A program made the position numbers and the translations under genes. A stretch of 64,000 nt of DNA, taken from the NCBI RefSeq assembly GCF_009668025.1, contig NZ_WJXZ01000014.1, positions 1,012,448-1,076,447 on the forward strand, read 5' to 3'. Below, piece by piece: positions 27,166 through 35,387 of this stretch. The DNA comes from Larkinella terrae. GTDB lineage: Bacteria; Bacteroidota; Bacteroidia; Cytophagales; Spirosomataceae. Every line of letters starts with the position of its first letter. Position 1 is the stretch's first letter. The notes under the pieces were generated by a model. That model was not told the DNA's origin. It saw nothing but the letters and a program-made list of their open reading frames with translations, and did not search any database.

Positions 27166-27923
27166 GCGTTTGGATCCGTTTTGGCGCGTTGTTCGGCGGC
27201 TAATTGCGCCTGATAAGCCCGTTTGCGAGTCACGTCTTCTTTGGCCCGATCGGCGTAATAAATAAAACCCAGTGCTTTCCGGGTCCGGTTTTCGCTCGAA
27301 TTGCCGTCGGCGCGGTGAATGGTCAGTGAATGGTGCACCAGCAGGTCGCCGGCCTGGGTCGGGAAATACACTTCGTTTTCCAGATCTTCGGGCGTACCAA
27401 AGTCGGTCATGCCCTGCGAAAAGCCCAATACGCCAGTCCTGCCATGTGGACGCAACCCCCGAAGGTGCGAACCGCGCACGTAACGCACGCAGCCGTTTTC
27501 CTCATCCACCGGTTCCAGTGCCATCCACATTGTCATGGCCTCGTTGGGTTCCAGCATGAAATAAAAACCGTCCTGGTGCGCGGGCGTCGGTTTGCCAATT
27601 CGGGGCGGTTTGTTGAAATACTGCATGTTTTGACCGGTTACAGTATCGTCCAGTAAAACCGTTGCAAGTTGTTCAAACCGGCTCCCGAACATCATTCGGT
27701 GGAAAAAAAGGTCGTAACTGAACAGCGTCTGCAACTGCTTGAGCGTCGACGAATCGGCGCGGTCTTCGTAAAAAGCGTGTTCGGGCGGCATGGTTGGGAC
27801 CACTTCCCGGATCAGTTTTTCCAGCTGCGCGTTGACTTCGTTCACCTCCCCGGGCGAGAGAAAACCGGGTAAAAACACGAAGCCGTCCCGTTGAAATGCC
27901 TGACGGAGTTTTTCGGAATCCAT
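27162..27923 (-). CDS. Phytanoyl-CoA dioxygenase (PhyH) family Fe(II)/2-oxoglutarate oxygenase
   Basis: 253 aa. Facial triad candidates are His116 and Asp118 (PTPAHQDGFYF) and His203 (LTIHRADGNSS), with Arg215 to hold 2-oxoglutarate (RTRKALGF). The protein should hydroxylate a small substrate using O2. PhyH enzymes are not part of the textbook sialic acid pathway, so its place between the symporter and two sugar-acid enzymes is notable; O-demethylation or oxidative trimming of a modified sialic acid is one possibility. It is 11 nt after the symporter gene. Confidence 0.9.
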   Translation of the reverse strand: MDSEKLRQAFQRDGFVFLPGFLSPGEVNEVNAQLEKLIREVVPTMPPEHAFYEDRADSSTLKQLQTLFSYDLFFHRMMFGSRFEQLATVLLDDTVTGQNMQYFNKPPRIGKPTPAHQDGFYFMLEPNEAMTMWMALEPVDEENGCVRYVRGSHLRGLRPHGRTGVLGFSQGMTDFGTPEDLENEVYFPTQAGDLLVHHSLTIHRADGNSSENRTRKALGFIYYADRAKEDVTRKRAYQAQLAAEQRAKTDPNA

Positions 27924-27934
27924 ACGGTTTTTTT

Positions 27935-30484
27935 TTAGTCAGTGTTCCTATCCAACGAACTGAATAGCAGCCCAAACACCACGCAGCCGACGATGCCGAT
28001 GCCGGGGTACAGAAAGAAATGTACCCAGCTATTCGCCTGAACGAAGTAGAGCAAAACCGCACTGAGCAGAAAACCAATGAGGAGCCCCCCGCTGGTAATT
28101 TTTCGGAAGAAAATGCCCGCGATGAACATCCCCGCCAGACAACCACCGAACATGCCGGTCAATTTCAGGTACTGATCCCAGATCGAATTATTTTGCAGAT
28201 ACACCAGCCAGACCGCAATGACGACGCCCGCCAGACCTAGCCCCAGCGTCGAAAACCGGGCAAACCGGAAGCGTTGCGGATCGGTGGCCCGGGGCCTGGC
28301 GAATTGGTAAAAATCCGTCGTCAGCACCGTTGCGATGGAATTCATGCCCGACGAGATCGTGGACATCGTAGCGGCAAACAGGCCCGCGATGACCAGTCCG
28401 CGCAACCCCACCGGAAGCTGGGTTGAAATGTAATACGGAAAAATGTCGTCGGTGCGGCCGGTAACGTTGAGCTGGCCGGGATTGTGGCTGAAAAAGACCC
28501 ACAACGCGGTTCCGGCCATAAAAAAAATCAGCGTTGCGGGAATGGCCAGCAGCGCATTGGTCCAGATCGATTGGCGGGCTTCGGCCTCGGTCGCCGTGGT
28601 CAGGTAGCGTTGCACCACCACCTGATCGGAGGAATAGGTGGTGAGCTGCGAGAGAAAGTTTCCGACCAGCACCACCCACAAAACCGGTTCGGTGATGGCA
28701 AAACCAGGATTGACCAGGTTGAATTTTCCGGCCTCGTTGGCCTCCGCGATCATCGGACCAAAACCGCCGACCGAACGGGCCATGAAATAGAGGCTGAAAA
28801 ACGCCCCGCCCAGCAACACGACGACCTGCATCACCTCCGTCCAGACGACGGCTTCGATACCGCCCGAAATGGTGTAAGCGGTTGTGATTAAACTGATTAA
28901 GCCAATGCAAAGCAGCAGGTTGATGCCCGTAACCGTGCTGAGGACCAGCGCGGGAAGATAAATGACGATGCCCAGCCGCCCGATCTGAAACAGCACAAAT
29001 GTCAGGCTACCCAACAGTTTAACGCGTATGTCAAACCGCCTTTCCAGAAACTCGTAGACGCTCGTGATGTTGCTTTTTCGGTAGTACGGCAGGAAAAAAT
29101 ACACCACCACCGGCGCTACCAAAACGATGCAGACGTTCGCCAGAATGTAGGTCCAGTCGGTTGCGTAGGATTTGGCGGGAATAGCGATGAAGGTCAGGGC
29201 ACTCAGTTTGGAACCGAAAATACTGAGTCCGGCGGCCCACCACGGAATGTTCCGGCCGCCCAGAAAAAAGTCGTCAGTGGACGCCTTCATTTTGCTGGCT
29301 ACGTAGGTGCTGATGCCCACCACAAACAAAAAATAAAGCCCGACAACGCCCCAGTCGAGTCCGCCAAAAGTGCCGCTGCGCTGCGTGGTTTCTGCGGTTA
29401 AAATCCGGTTGGTCCGAACGCCGGGCCGCACTTCGCCACCGGGCAAAACCAGTTGGCCGTTCCAGACGACCAGCGGGGTGGTGACGGGTGCCCAGGTGCT
29501 GGCGGAGGGGTTGGCAACGGCATCCGGTTTTTTATCCACCGAAACCTGCCCTGCATTGGCCCAGGTGTTGGTCAGGGTGTGATAGGCCAGAATTTCGTTC
29601 CGAAAACCGGGGTGGTTTTCTTTCAGAATCAGGTTATCGGCGGCTTTACTGCCATCGTCACCGCCCATCACGAGCAGGTGCGCTTGCCCGGCGGCAAAAG
29701 CGGGCGACGGAGCCGCCACCGCCGGATAGGGCAGATCGGCAAGCTTCGACCAGGTGTTTTTGATAGGATTATAGCTGTAAGCATCGGCCAGATACGTCCG
29801 CCGAATACCGCCCGTTTTCGGATCATGGGCGACTTCCGTACCGCTGAACAGAAAGAATTTTCCGTCCTGCGCCCCCGCCACGGCCAGCATTCGGCCGGGC
29901 CCGGGCCAGCTTTCCAGCCGCTGCCATTGGGCATTCGGTTTGGATAAATCCAGCCGGAAAAAGAGCTTTTCGGCGGTGGTATCCGTTGGTGTTTCGATGC
30001 CGCCCGCTACGTACGCAAAACCATTCAGAACGGCGCCGGATGCGTTCGCCAGGGGCGTTGGGAGGGAAGATAGCAGCTTTTTGGTGACGGTTCCGTTTGC
30101 GTAATTCAGCAAAAAAACGTCGTCATAATGACGCTCGCCGTCCGCTCCGCCAATGAACAGAATGCCTTCCGGGGTAGTCAGCGAAACGCCGTAGCCCATT
30201 GGACGCGGTAGTTTGCCCACTTTTTTCCATTGCCCATCCGGTTTGTCGAGCGCGTAAATGTCGTCGTACCACGTCTTTTTGGTCGTCCCCCACGGCCCCA
30301 CATTGTCGGGGAAATTCGCGCCACCGGCCACCAGCAGTGCGCCGTTGCTGACGCCCGCGTAGGAACCGGCAAAACCGATCGGGTCGGGCAGCGCGGGGAG
30401 CTGACTCCAGTTTAGCGAATTGGGCTGAGCGAGGCTCATTGTGGTCAGGAAAAGGAAGGTTAGGAATAGCCAGGGTGTTCGCAT
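27935..30484 (-). CDS. Periplasmic cyclically permuted mutarotase fused to sodium/solute symporter
   Basis: 849 aa. After a signal peptide (WLFLTFLFLTTMSLAQ) residues about 20-370 form a Kelch propeller of the NanM/YjhT cyclically permuted mutarotase type (WSQLPALPDPIGFAGSYAGV, VAGGANFPDN, ILFIGGADGERHYDDV, YVAGGIETPTD). From about 375 on lies an SSS-family permease (WGVVGLYFLFVVGISTYVASK, FFLGGRNIPWWAAGLSIFGS, SGGIEAVVWTEVMQ), with about 13 hydrophobic segments. The fusion joins anomer conversion and Na+-coupled uptake of the same sugar, expected to be sialic acid. It sits 11 nt after the lyase gene and 11 nt before the PhyH gene. Confidence 0.92.
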   Translation of the reverse strand: MRTPWLFLTFLFLTTMSLAQPNSLNWSQLPALPDPIGFAGSYAGVSNGALLVAGGANFPDNVGPWGTTKKTWYDDIYALDKPDGQWKKVGKLPRPMGYGVSLTTPEGILFIGGADGERHYDDVFLLNYANGTVTKKLLSSLPTPLANASGAVLNGFAYVAGGIETPTDTTAEKLFFRLDLSKPNAQWQRLESWPGPGRMLAVAGAQDGKFFLFSGTEVAHDPKTGGIRRTYLADAYSYNPIKNTWSKLADLPYPAVAAPSPAFAAGQAHLLVMGGDDGSKAADNLILKENHPGFRNEILAYHTLTNTWANAGQVSVDKKPDAVANPSASTWAPVTTPLVVWNGQLVLPGGEVRPGVRTNRILTAETTQRSGTFGGLDWGVVGLYFLFVVGISTYVASKMKASTDDFFLGGRNIPWWAAGLSIFGSKLSALTFIAIPAKSYATDWTYILANVCIVLVAPVVVYFFLPYYRKSNITSVYEFLERRFDIRVKLLGSLTFVLFQIGRLGIVIYLPALVLSTVTGINLLLCIGLISLITTAYTISGGIEAVVWTEVMQVVVLLGGAFFSLYFMARSVGGFGPMIAEANEAGKFNLVNPGFAITEPVLWVVLVGNFLSQLTTYSSDQVVVQRYLTTATEAEARQSIWTNALLAIPATLIFFMAGTALWVFFSHNPGQLNVTGRTDDIFPYYISTQLPVGLRGLVIAGLFAATMSTISSGMNSIATVLTTDFYQFARPRATDPQRFRFARFSTLGLGLAGVVIAVWLVYLQNNSIWDQYLKLTGMFGGCLAGMFIAGIFFRKITSGGLLIGFLLSAVLLYFVQANSWVHFFLYPGIGIVGCVVFGLLFSSLDRNTD

Positions 30485-30495
30485 GAAAAAACCGG

Positions 30496-31443
30496 TTAGG
30501 AATTGGCCCCCAACACGGCCGTTGGCCGCTGGCTGGCAAGTTGCTGGAGAAAACCGATCTGCTCCAGTTCCGTTTTGAGTTGCGTATATTGACTGTTGGT
30601 GAGCTGCGTCAGGGGCAACCGGCAGGGGCCGAGGTCAAAGCCGAGCATGTGCATGATGGCCCGCTGCGCCGGAATGGGCGGATATTTGACGAAAACCCGA
30701 ACCATATTGACCAGATTGAGCATCAATTGCTGCGCCCGTTCCTGCTGGCCCGAGCGGTAGGCCGCAATGACGTCGAGGTAGAGCGGAGCCGCAAAATTGT
30801 AGGTGCTGCCGATGGCCGCTTTCGCCCCGACACTCAGGGCGGGGAGCAGCATTTCGTCAAAACCGTACAGCACGTCAAACCGTCCCTGCGCGTAGTTCAG
30901 ACACGCCTGGTATTCCCAGATGGTCGTGGCGGTATATTTGATGCCCTGCAAATTCGGAATAACCGCTTCACCCAGCCGCAAAAACTCCGTCATGTCCATG
31001 CCGACACCGGTGAGGGTGGGAATGTGGTAATAATAGAACGGAAAATCCGGTGCGGCCGACGCAATTTCGCTCATGCAATCGACCAGATTCTGCACCGACG
31101 ACGGTTTGAAATAAAAAGCCGCCACCGACGAAGCCGCGTCCGCCCCAATGTCGCGGGCGTGGCGCATCAGTTCCTGGGATTCGCGGATACTGGAATGGCC
31201 AACGTGTACCCATATACGCAGTCGCCCCGCCGATGCCCGAACGAAGGCTTCGGCCACGGCTTTGCGCTCTTCCGACGTCATGTTGGGGCCTTCGCCGTTG
31301 CTGCCGCAGACAAACGCGCCGGTGACGCCGTCCGCAATCATTTTGTCAACCAGGGCTGGAATCAATGGCAGGTTCAGCGACCCGTCCGGGTGAAAAGGGG
31401 TAAACGGAGCCGTTAAAAGGCCCTCAGTTTTTTTTAAATTCAT
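30496..31443 (-). CDS. nanA: N-acetylneuraminate lyase
   Basis: 315 aa TIM-barrel aldolase. Sialate-lyase features are GSNGEG in the carboxylate loop (48-52), Tyr139 (YYYHIP), Schiff-base Lys169 (LQGIKYTATTIWEYQ), and the downstream GFDEMLLPALSVGAKAAIGSTYNF block, which is diagnostic of N-acetylneuraminate lyases. It splits sialic acid to N-acetylmannosamine and pyruvate. No epimerase, kinase or deacetylase for N-acetylmannosamine is found in the window, so the next steps lie elsewhere or run through the other enzymes of this operon. Confidence 0.93.
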   Translation of the reverse strand: MNLKKTEGLLTAPFTPFHPDGSLNLPLIPALVDKMIADGVTGAFVCGSNGEGPNMTSEERKAVAEAFVRASAGRLRIWVHVGHSSIRESQELMRHARDIGADAASSVAAFYFKPSSVQNLVDCMSEIASAAPDFPFYYYHIPTLTGVGMDMTEFLRLGEAVIPNLQGIKYTATTIWEYQACLNYAQGRFDVLYGFDEMLLPALSVGAKAAIGSTYNFAAPLYLDVIAAYRSGQQERAQQLMLNLVNMVRVFVKYPPIPAQRAIMHMLGFDLGPCRLPLTQLTNSQYTQLKTELEQIGFLQQLASQRPTAVLGANS

Positions 31444-31471
31444 GGTCGATTATGGAAATATTATTATTCTA

Positions 31472-32575
31472 CTAAAGCATTTTGTCAAACTCTTCGAGCT
31501 TAAAGCGCACGGAGACAACGGAATGCTTTTTCTTACCTGGTTCATATTTAATGTAGGTGGTAGCCACCAGCGTGCCATCCGGGAGTAATTCCAAACCCGG
31601 ATATCCGCAATCCGGGCCCGCAAAATTATGTAACAACTTGATGCGGTATTGACCGGACAACCCATTTATGATATCCGAATAAGTGCCTACCCAAGCCACG
31701 AAATGGCCTTTTGTTGGACTGTTGGGAGCCATATCCCGGAATACCGAAACAAGTCGTCCATCCGGCAAATAGCGCACCATATGCCGATCACCAGTCAGGC
31801 CCCAGGGTGTTTCCACCGGCTTCGACCACGTTTTACCTTCATCATTCGAAACCATCATCAGGGACCGGCCTTTCCGCTGGTTTTCACGCATGATACACAG
31901 GAGTTCTTTGCCGTTTGGGGAGCGAAATACGGCGGGTTCACACGGCGAACGACCTTCCATTTCTCCCACCAGAACGGATTCTTCCCAGGTTACTCCGCCA
32001 TCCTTTGAAATCGACTGCCAGATTTTTAAAGGGGAGCGGTCCTTGTCATCCGGGCCCCGGTGGTATAAGCCCAGGTAGTCGCCATTTTGCAACCTGACAA
32101 TGCTTGAAAAAGCCATTACGCACGGTTTGCCCAGGCTTTTGAACGGTGTCCAGGTTTTCCCACCATCCTCACTCCAGGTTTGTGACATGCCCGGACGGGC
32201 GGCAAACACCATCAGGCGCGACTTTCCGTTCTTGTCTTCCAGGTTATAAATACTGGGGCAGTTAAAAACCGTACTCCAGTCGGCAGGCGTCGAAATCGCT
32301 TCCCACTTCAACCCGCCGTCCGTACTTTTTGCCAACGGGCCGCATTTTCCTCCATGATCAAATGACCACACACAAAACAGGGTTTTTCCATCCGGCATCA
32401 AAACCGTGGTTGGATGGCCCTGATAGGTTTCTTCCGTCCCTCTGGCAATCACGATATGCCGGTTTTTCTCGCTCGACACATCAAGAATCGGCAAATTCGG
32501 CTGATACGTTTGTGCATTGGTCGCTACGGAGAGACAGGCAGTGAGCGCAGCCAGTACCACTCTTTTTTTCAACAT
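31472..32575 (-). CDS. Secreted BNR/exo-sialidase-like protein
   Basis: 367 aa from the ATG at 32575, which gives a signal peptide (MLKKRVVLAALTACLSVATNAQ). Asp boxes STDGGLKW, SEDGGKTW, SKDGGVTW and SNDEGKTW mark a sialidase propeller (bases about 31590-32380). An EETYQGHPTTVLMPDGKTLFCVW stretch takes the place of the usual FRIP motif and I cannot identify the complete catalytic set, so sialidase activity is probable but unproven. The gene is somewhat A+T-richer than its neighbours. It lies 26 nt after the GH33 gene and 28 nt before nanA. Confidence 0.85.
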   Translation of the reverse strand: MLKKRVVLAALTACLSVATNAQTYQPNLPILDVSSEKNRHIVIARGTEETYQGHPTTVLMPDGKTLFCVWSFDHGGKCGPLAKSTDGGLKWEAISTPADWSTVFNCPSIYNLEDKNGKSRLMVFAARPGMSQTWSEDGGKTWTPFKSLGKPCVMAFSSIVRLQNGDYLGLYHRGPDDKDRSPLKIWQSISKDGGVTWEESVLVGEMEGRSPCEPAVFRSPNGKELLCIMRENQRKGRSLMMVSNDEGKTWSKPVETPWGLTGDRHMVRYLPDGRLVSVFRDMAPNSPTKGHFVAWVGTYSDIINGLSGQYRIKLLHNFAGPDCGYPGLELLPDGTLVATTYIKYEPGKKKHSVVSVRFKLEEFDKML

Positions 32576-32601
32576 GGTTGGGTCAACTTGCATAATCTAA
32601 A

Positions 32602-33804
32602 TCAGGGGATTTTCTTCGCTTCGGCCTGACCGTCCGTCAGCCAGGCGGTATTGAATTTTTTGAGCACGACGTGGTATTTCCAGGTTCCGCCCGCGTTCTG
32701 GCTGGTTTCGTACAGGCAATAGATGGTTCCGTCGGGACCAACGGCCAGGTCCGAATACCCCGCCGATTCCGGTTCCAGCACTTTTTTGACCGACCAGGTC
32801 TGGCCTTCGTCAAAACTGACTTTCGCCGTCAGGTTCTGCCGTTTGCGGAAATTATTGGCCGCTTTCAGCATCGTTGGGTCGGCCTGACTGTCGGGGTTGA
32901 CAAACAGCAGGGCGGTTTTGTGGGCGCGGTCGCCCGGAATCCGGATCAGGCTCGCCATGCAAACCGGGTCGAACAGTTCATCGTCGAAAACCGGTTTGGT
33001 CCAGTTGGAAATGCCATCGGGGCTGTAGGCAACCAGCCGCTGGTGCGGGGCGGATTCGCTGCGGATGTTGAGCATCACGCGTCCATCCGTCAGTTCCACG
33101 GCCACATTTTCGCTCGGATTCACCACTTCGGACGAGTTATTCACCACAATAGCGCCCCGTTTCCAGCTTTTACCCAGGTCGTCGCTGTAAACCGTGGCCA
33201 CGCATGACGGCCGATGATCCCCGCCGGGAATGCCCGGATTCGGTTCGCAGAGCCAGATCGGAATGACGATCCGGCCTTTGTTTTTGCCTTTTTCGAGCTG
33301 GATCGCGTGGCCGGGGCCGGGCGCCAGCACTTTCCAGTTGTATTCGGGCCGGAATTGCTCGAAGGCGTAGGTGATATCCGTCGGGGCCGTCCAGGTTTTG
33401 CCTTCGTCGGTGGATTTGATGTAATAGGCGTTGGCGTAATTCCGCTGATATAGCAGGTGAATGGTTTTGCCGTCGCGGTCGACAATCGGCGTGATGTTGC
33501 TGGTGGGCCGCTTCGCTTCGCGGGGCGCAATCACCACCGGTTCTTCCCAGGTTTTGCCACCGTCGGCGCTCCGGCGCATCAGCAGGTCGATGTCGGCCCA
33601 GTCGCCCGTATTGTTGACGCGCGCTTCGCAAAACGCCAGCAGCGTGCCTTTTTTGGTGCAGACCAGCGCCGGAATCCGCGTGGTGGCATAGGTGTTGGCA
33701 GGGTCAAAAACCGTTATTTTCTCCGGCGTCGATTGCGCTGATACCGAAAACGCGGTCAGCAAGCTGATAATCAGAAGGCAAAAGGAGAGGGTGTAGTTTT
33801 TCAT
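32602..33804 (-). CDS. GH33 exo-alpha-sialidase, secreted
   Basis: 400 aa from the ATG at 33804, which gives a signal peptide (LSFCLLIISLLTAFSVSAQ); upstream in-frame codons are rejected because they cross the repeat. The RIP motif (TTRIPALV, Arg43), FCEAR..., Asp boxes SADGGKTW, STDEGKTW, SDDLGKSW and SFDEGQTW, the glutamate region (NPSENVAVELTDGRVMLNIRSE) and the nucleophile-type AGYSDLAVGPDGTIYCLYE are all present. The enzyme should release terminal sialic acids from glycans outside the cytoplasm. A strong palindrome lies between it and susD upstream. Confidence 0.93.
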   Translation of the reverse strand: MKNYTLSFCLLIISLLTAFSVSAQSTPEKITVFDPANTYATTRIPALVCTKKGTLLAFCEARVNNTGDWADIDLLMRRSADGGKTWEEPVVIAPREAKRPTSNITPIVDRDGKTIHLLYQRNYANAYYIKSTDEGKTWTAPTDITYAFEQFRPEYNWKVLAPGPGHAIQLEKGKNKGRIVIPIWLCEPNPGIPGGDHRPSCVATVYSDDLGKSWKRGAIVVNNSSEVVNPSENVAVELTDGRVMLNIRSESAPHQRLVAYSPDGISNWTKPVFDDELFDPVCMASLIRIPGDRAHKTALLFVNPDSQADPTMLKAANNFRKRQNLTAKVSFDEGQTWSVKKVLEPESAGYSDLAVGPDGTIYCLYETSQNAGGTWKYHVVLKKFNTAWLTDGQAEAKKIP

Positions 33805-33846
33805 AAACAAAGTGATTTTCAACTTTATAAAAGGCTTCCACTTGCC

Positions 33847-33921
33847 GCCCCTAAATCCCCTAAAGGGGACTTTAAAACGGGATTGTGCTTTGTCCAAGTC
33901 CCCTTTAGGGGATTTAGGGGC
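33847..33921. repeat. Nested palindromic repeat, copy 2, inside the sialic-acid operon
   Basis: Perfect 25-bp inverted arms (33847-33871 and 33897-33921) each hold an internal CCCCTAAAGGGG palindrome. It lies in the 122-nt gap between susD and the sialidase gene, where it can stabilise the upstream susCD transcript or reduce downstream expression. Confidence 0.9.
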
Positions 33922-33926
33922 AAAAT

Positions 33927-35363
33927 TTAGTATCCCTGCGTTTGTTTGATCTGATTGTTTAACGACAACACCCGCGTGGCAACTGGCCAGTAGAGGGGTA
34001 CGGTTTTGCCTTTGAGGTTCGGGACGACCTGGTAGACGTCGATCGTGCCGCCTTTGTGGAAGCGCACCAGATCCCACCAGCGTTTGGATTCGTCGAACAG
34101 TTCGCGACCGCGCTCGTCCAGGATGGCTTTTTCGAGGGCGGTTTTTTCGGTTACCGTTACGTCGGGAATCCCGGCCCGCTTCCGAATTTTGTTCAGTTCC
34201 ACCAGCGCATCCGCCGACCGACCGAGGGCGGCTAGGGCTTCGGCTTTCAGCAAAACGATGTCGGCGAAGCGGTACACAATCAGGTCGTCGTCGGCCACAC
34301 GGTCGTCGGAATATTTGGTACCCCGGAATTTATTGGGCCAGGTATAAATCACTTTGCCGCCCTGCAACTCGTCGATGTACGTCGCCGGAATGCGTTTGTC
34401 CGTCGGATTGGCCGCAAAAAGCGCCTTCACTGCCGGGCTGGTGGCATAACCCGCCTGTGCGTAAAGTGGATCGTTGCTCAGCGGCAGATCGGCCGCGTTG
34501 TCGGCCTTGGCTGAATAGGTGTTCAGCGGAAGCGACGCGAACGCGTACATGCTGGGCGTTTCGGTGCGGTTGAAATACAGCGAAAAAATGATCTCATTGT
34601 TCAGGCGAACCGTAATGTCGCGGAAGTTGGGCAGCAGCGCTACGCCGGACTTTTCGACTTCGGCGATGGCCGCCAGAGCCGCCGTGAAATCCGGTTCGCC
34701 CCCGGCCAGCACCTTCGCCGACCACAGTTTGACATCCGCTTTGAGGGCATTGACCGCCGGTTTGGACAGGCGGTTTTTGCTGATAAATCCGGCTTCGGGA
34801 AACAGCGAAATCGCCATATCGATGTCCGAATTGATCTGCTTGAAGACGTCGGCCACCGGCGAGCGGGCCGTGAGCGGCACGTTTTCGTCGACAATCGGGT
34901 TGAGCATGATTGGCAAATCGCCCCAGATTTTGGCCATGTAAAAATACATGGACGCCCGCAGCGCCAGGGCTTCGGCCTTGATGCGGTTTTTGGTCGCGGG
35001 CGTCGCAAAGGTAAATCCTTCGATCTGGCTCAGGAGCAGATTGATGTGGCCGATGGTGCCGTAATACGACGTCCAGTCGCGGGCATTTTCGGGCGTGAGC
35101 ACCTGCGCCCAGTAGACCGACAGCCGGGAATTAACGCCCGAGACGAACGAATCGCTGCGGTCTTCGCCAAACGACAAATCGTTCATCTGCGTGCGAAAAC
35201 TGCTGTAAACGCCGTTCAGGTACGCCGTGTAATCGTCTTCGCTCTGCCAGAACACCTGATTCGTGATTTGCGAGCGGGGCGTTACTTCCAGAATTTCCTT
35301 GCAGGAGGTGCTGACGCTCACCAACAGGGCCAGCAAGGGTATGGTTAGTTTTATCTTTTTCAT
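33927..35363 (-). CDS. SusD/RagB family nutrient-binding lipoprotein
   Basis: 478 aa from the ATG at 35363, which gives a lipoprotein signal (MKKIKLTIPLLALLVSVSTSC); the frame continues upstream to 35387 but adds a poor start. Typical SusD blocks follow: EVTPRSQITNQVFWQSEDDYTAYLNGVYS, EALALRASMYFYMAKIWGDLPIML, and the C-terminal YRFADIVLLKAEALAALGRSADALVELNKIRKRAG and RWWDLVRFHKGG. It covers the SusC channel and captures the glycan at the cell surface. The gap to susC is 24 nt. The neighbouring sialidase points to sialoglycan fragments or free sialic acid as ligand. Confidence 0.95.
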   Translation of the reverse strand: MKKIKLTIPLLALLVSVSTSCKEILEVTPRSQITNQVFWQSEDDYTAYLNGVYSSFRTQMNDLSFGEDRSDSFVSGVNSRLSVYWAQVLTPENARDWTSYYGTIGHINLLLSQIEGFTFATPATKNRIKAEALALRASMYFYMAKIWGDLPIMLNPIVDENVPLTARSPVADVFKQINSDIDMAISLFPEAGFISKNRLSKPAVNALKADVKLWSAKVLAGGEPDFTAALAAIAEVEKSGVALLPNFRDITVRLNNEIIFSLYFNRTETPSMYAFASLPLNTYSAKADNAADLPLSNDPLYAQAGYATSPAVKALFAANPTDKRIPATYIDELQGGKVIYTWPNKFRGTKYSDDRVADDDLIVYRFADIVLLKAEALAALGRSADALVELNKIRKRAGIPDVTVTEKTALEKAILDERGRELFDESKRWWDLVRFHKGGTIDVYQVVPNLKGKTVPLYWPVATRVLSLNNQIKQTQGY

Positions 35364-35387
35364 AAATGTCGGATCGTGAATGAACAA

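Noticed and set aside
30541-31416. Plus-strand open frame (291 codons) opposite the lyase gene
   Set aside because: Shadow of the N-acetylneuraminate lyase, which has intact catalytic motifs.
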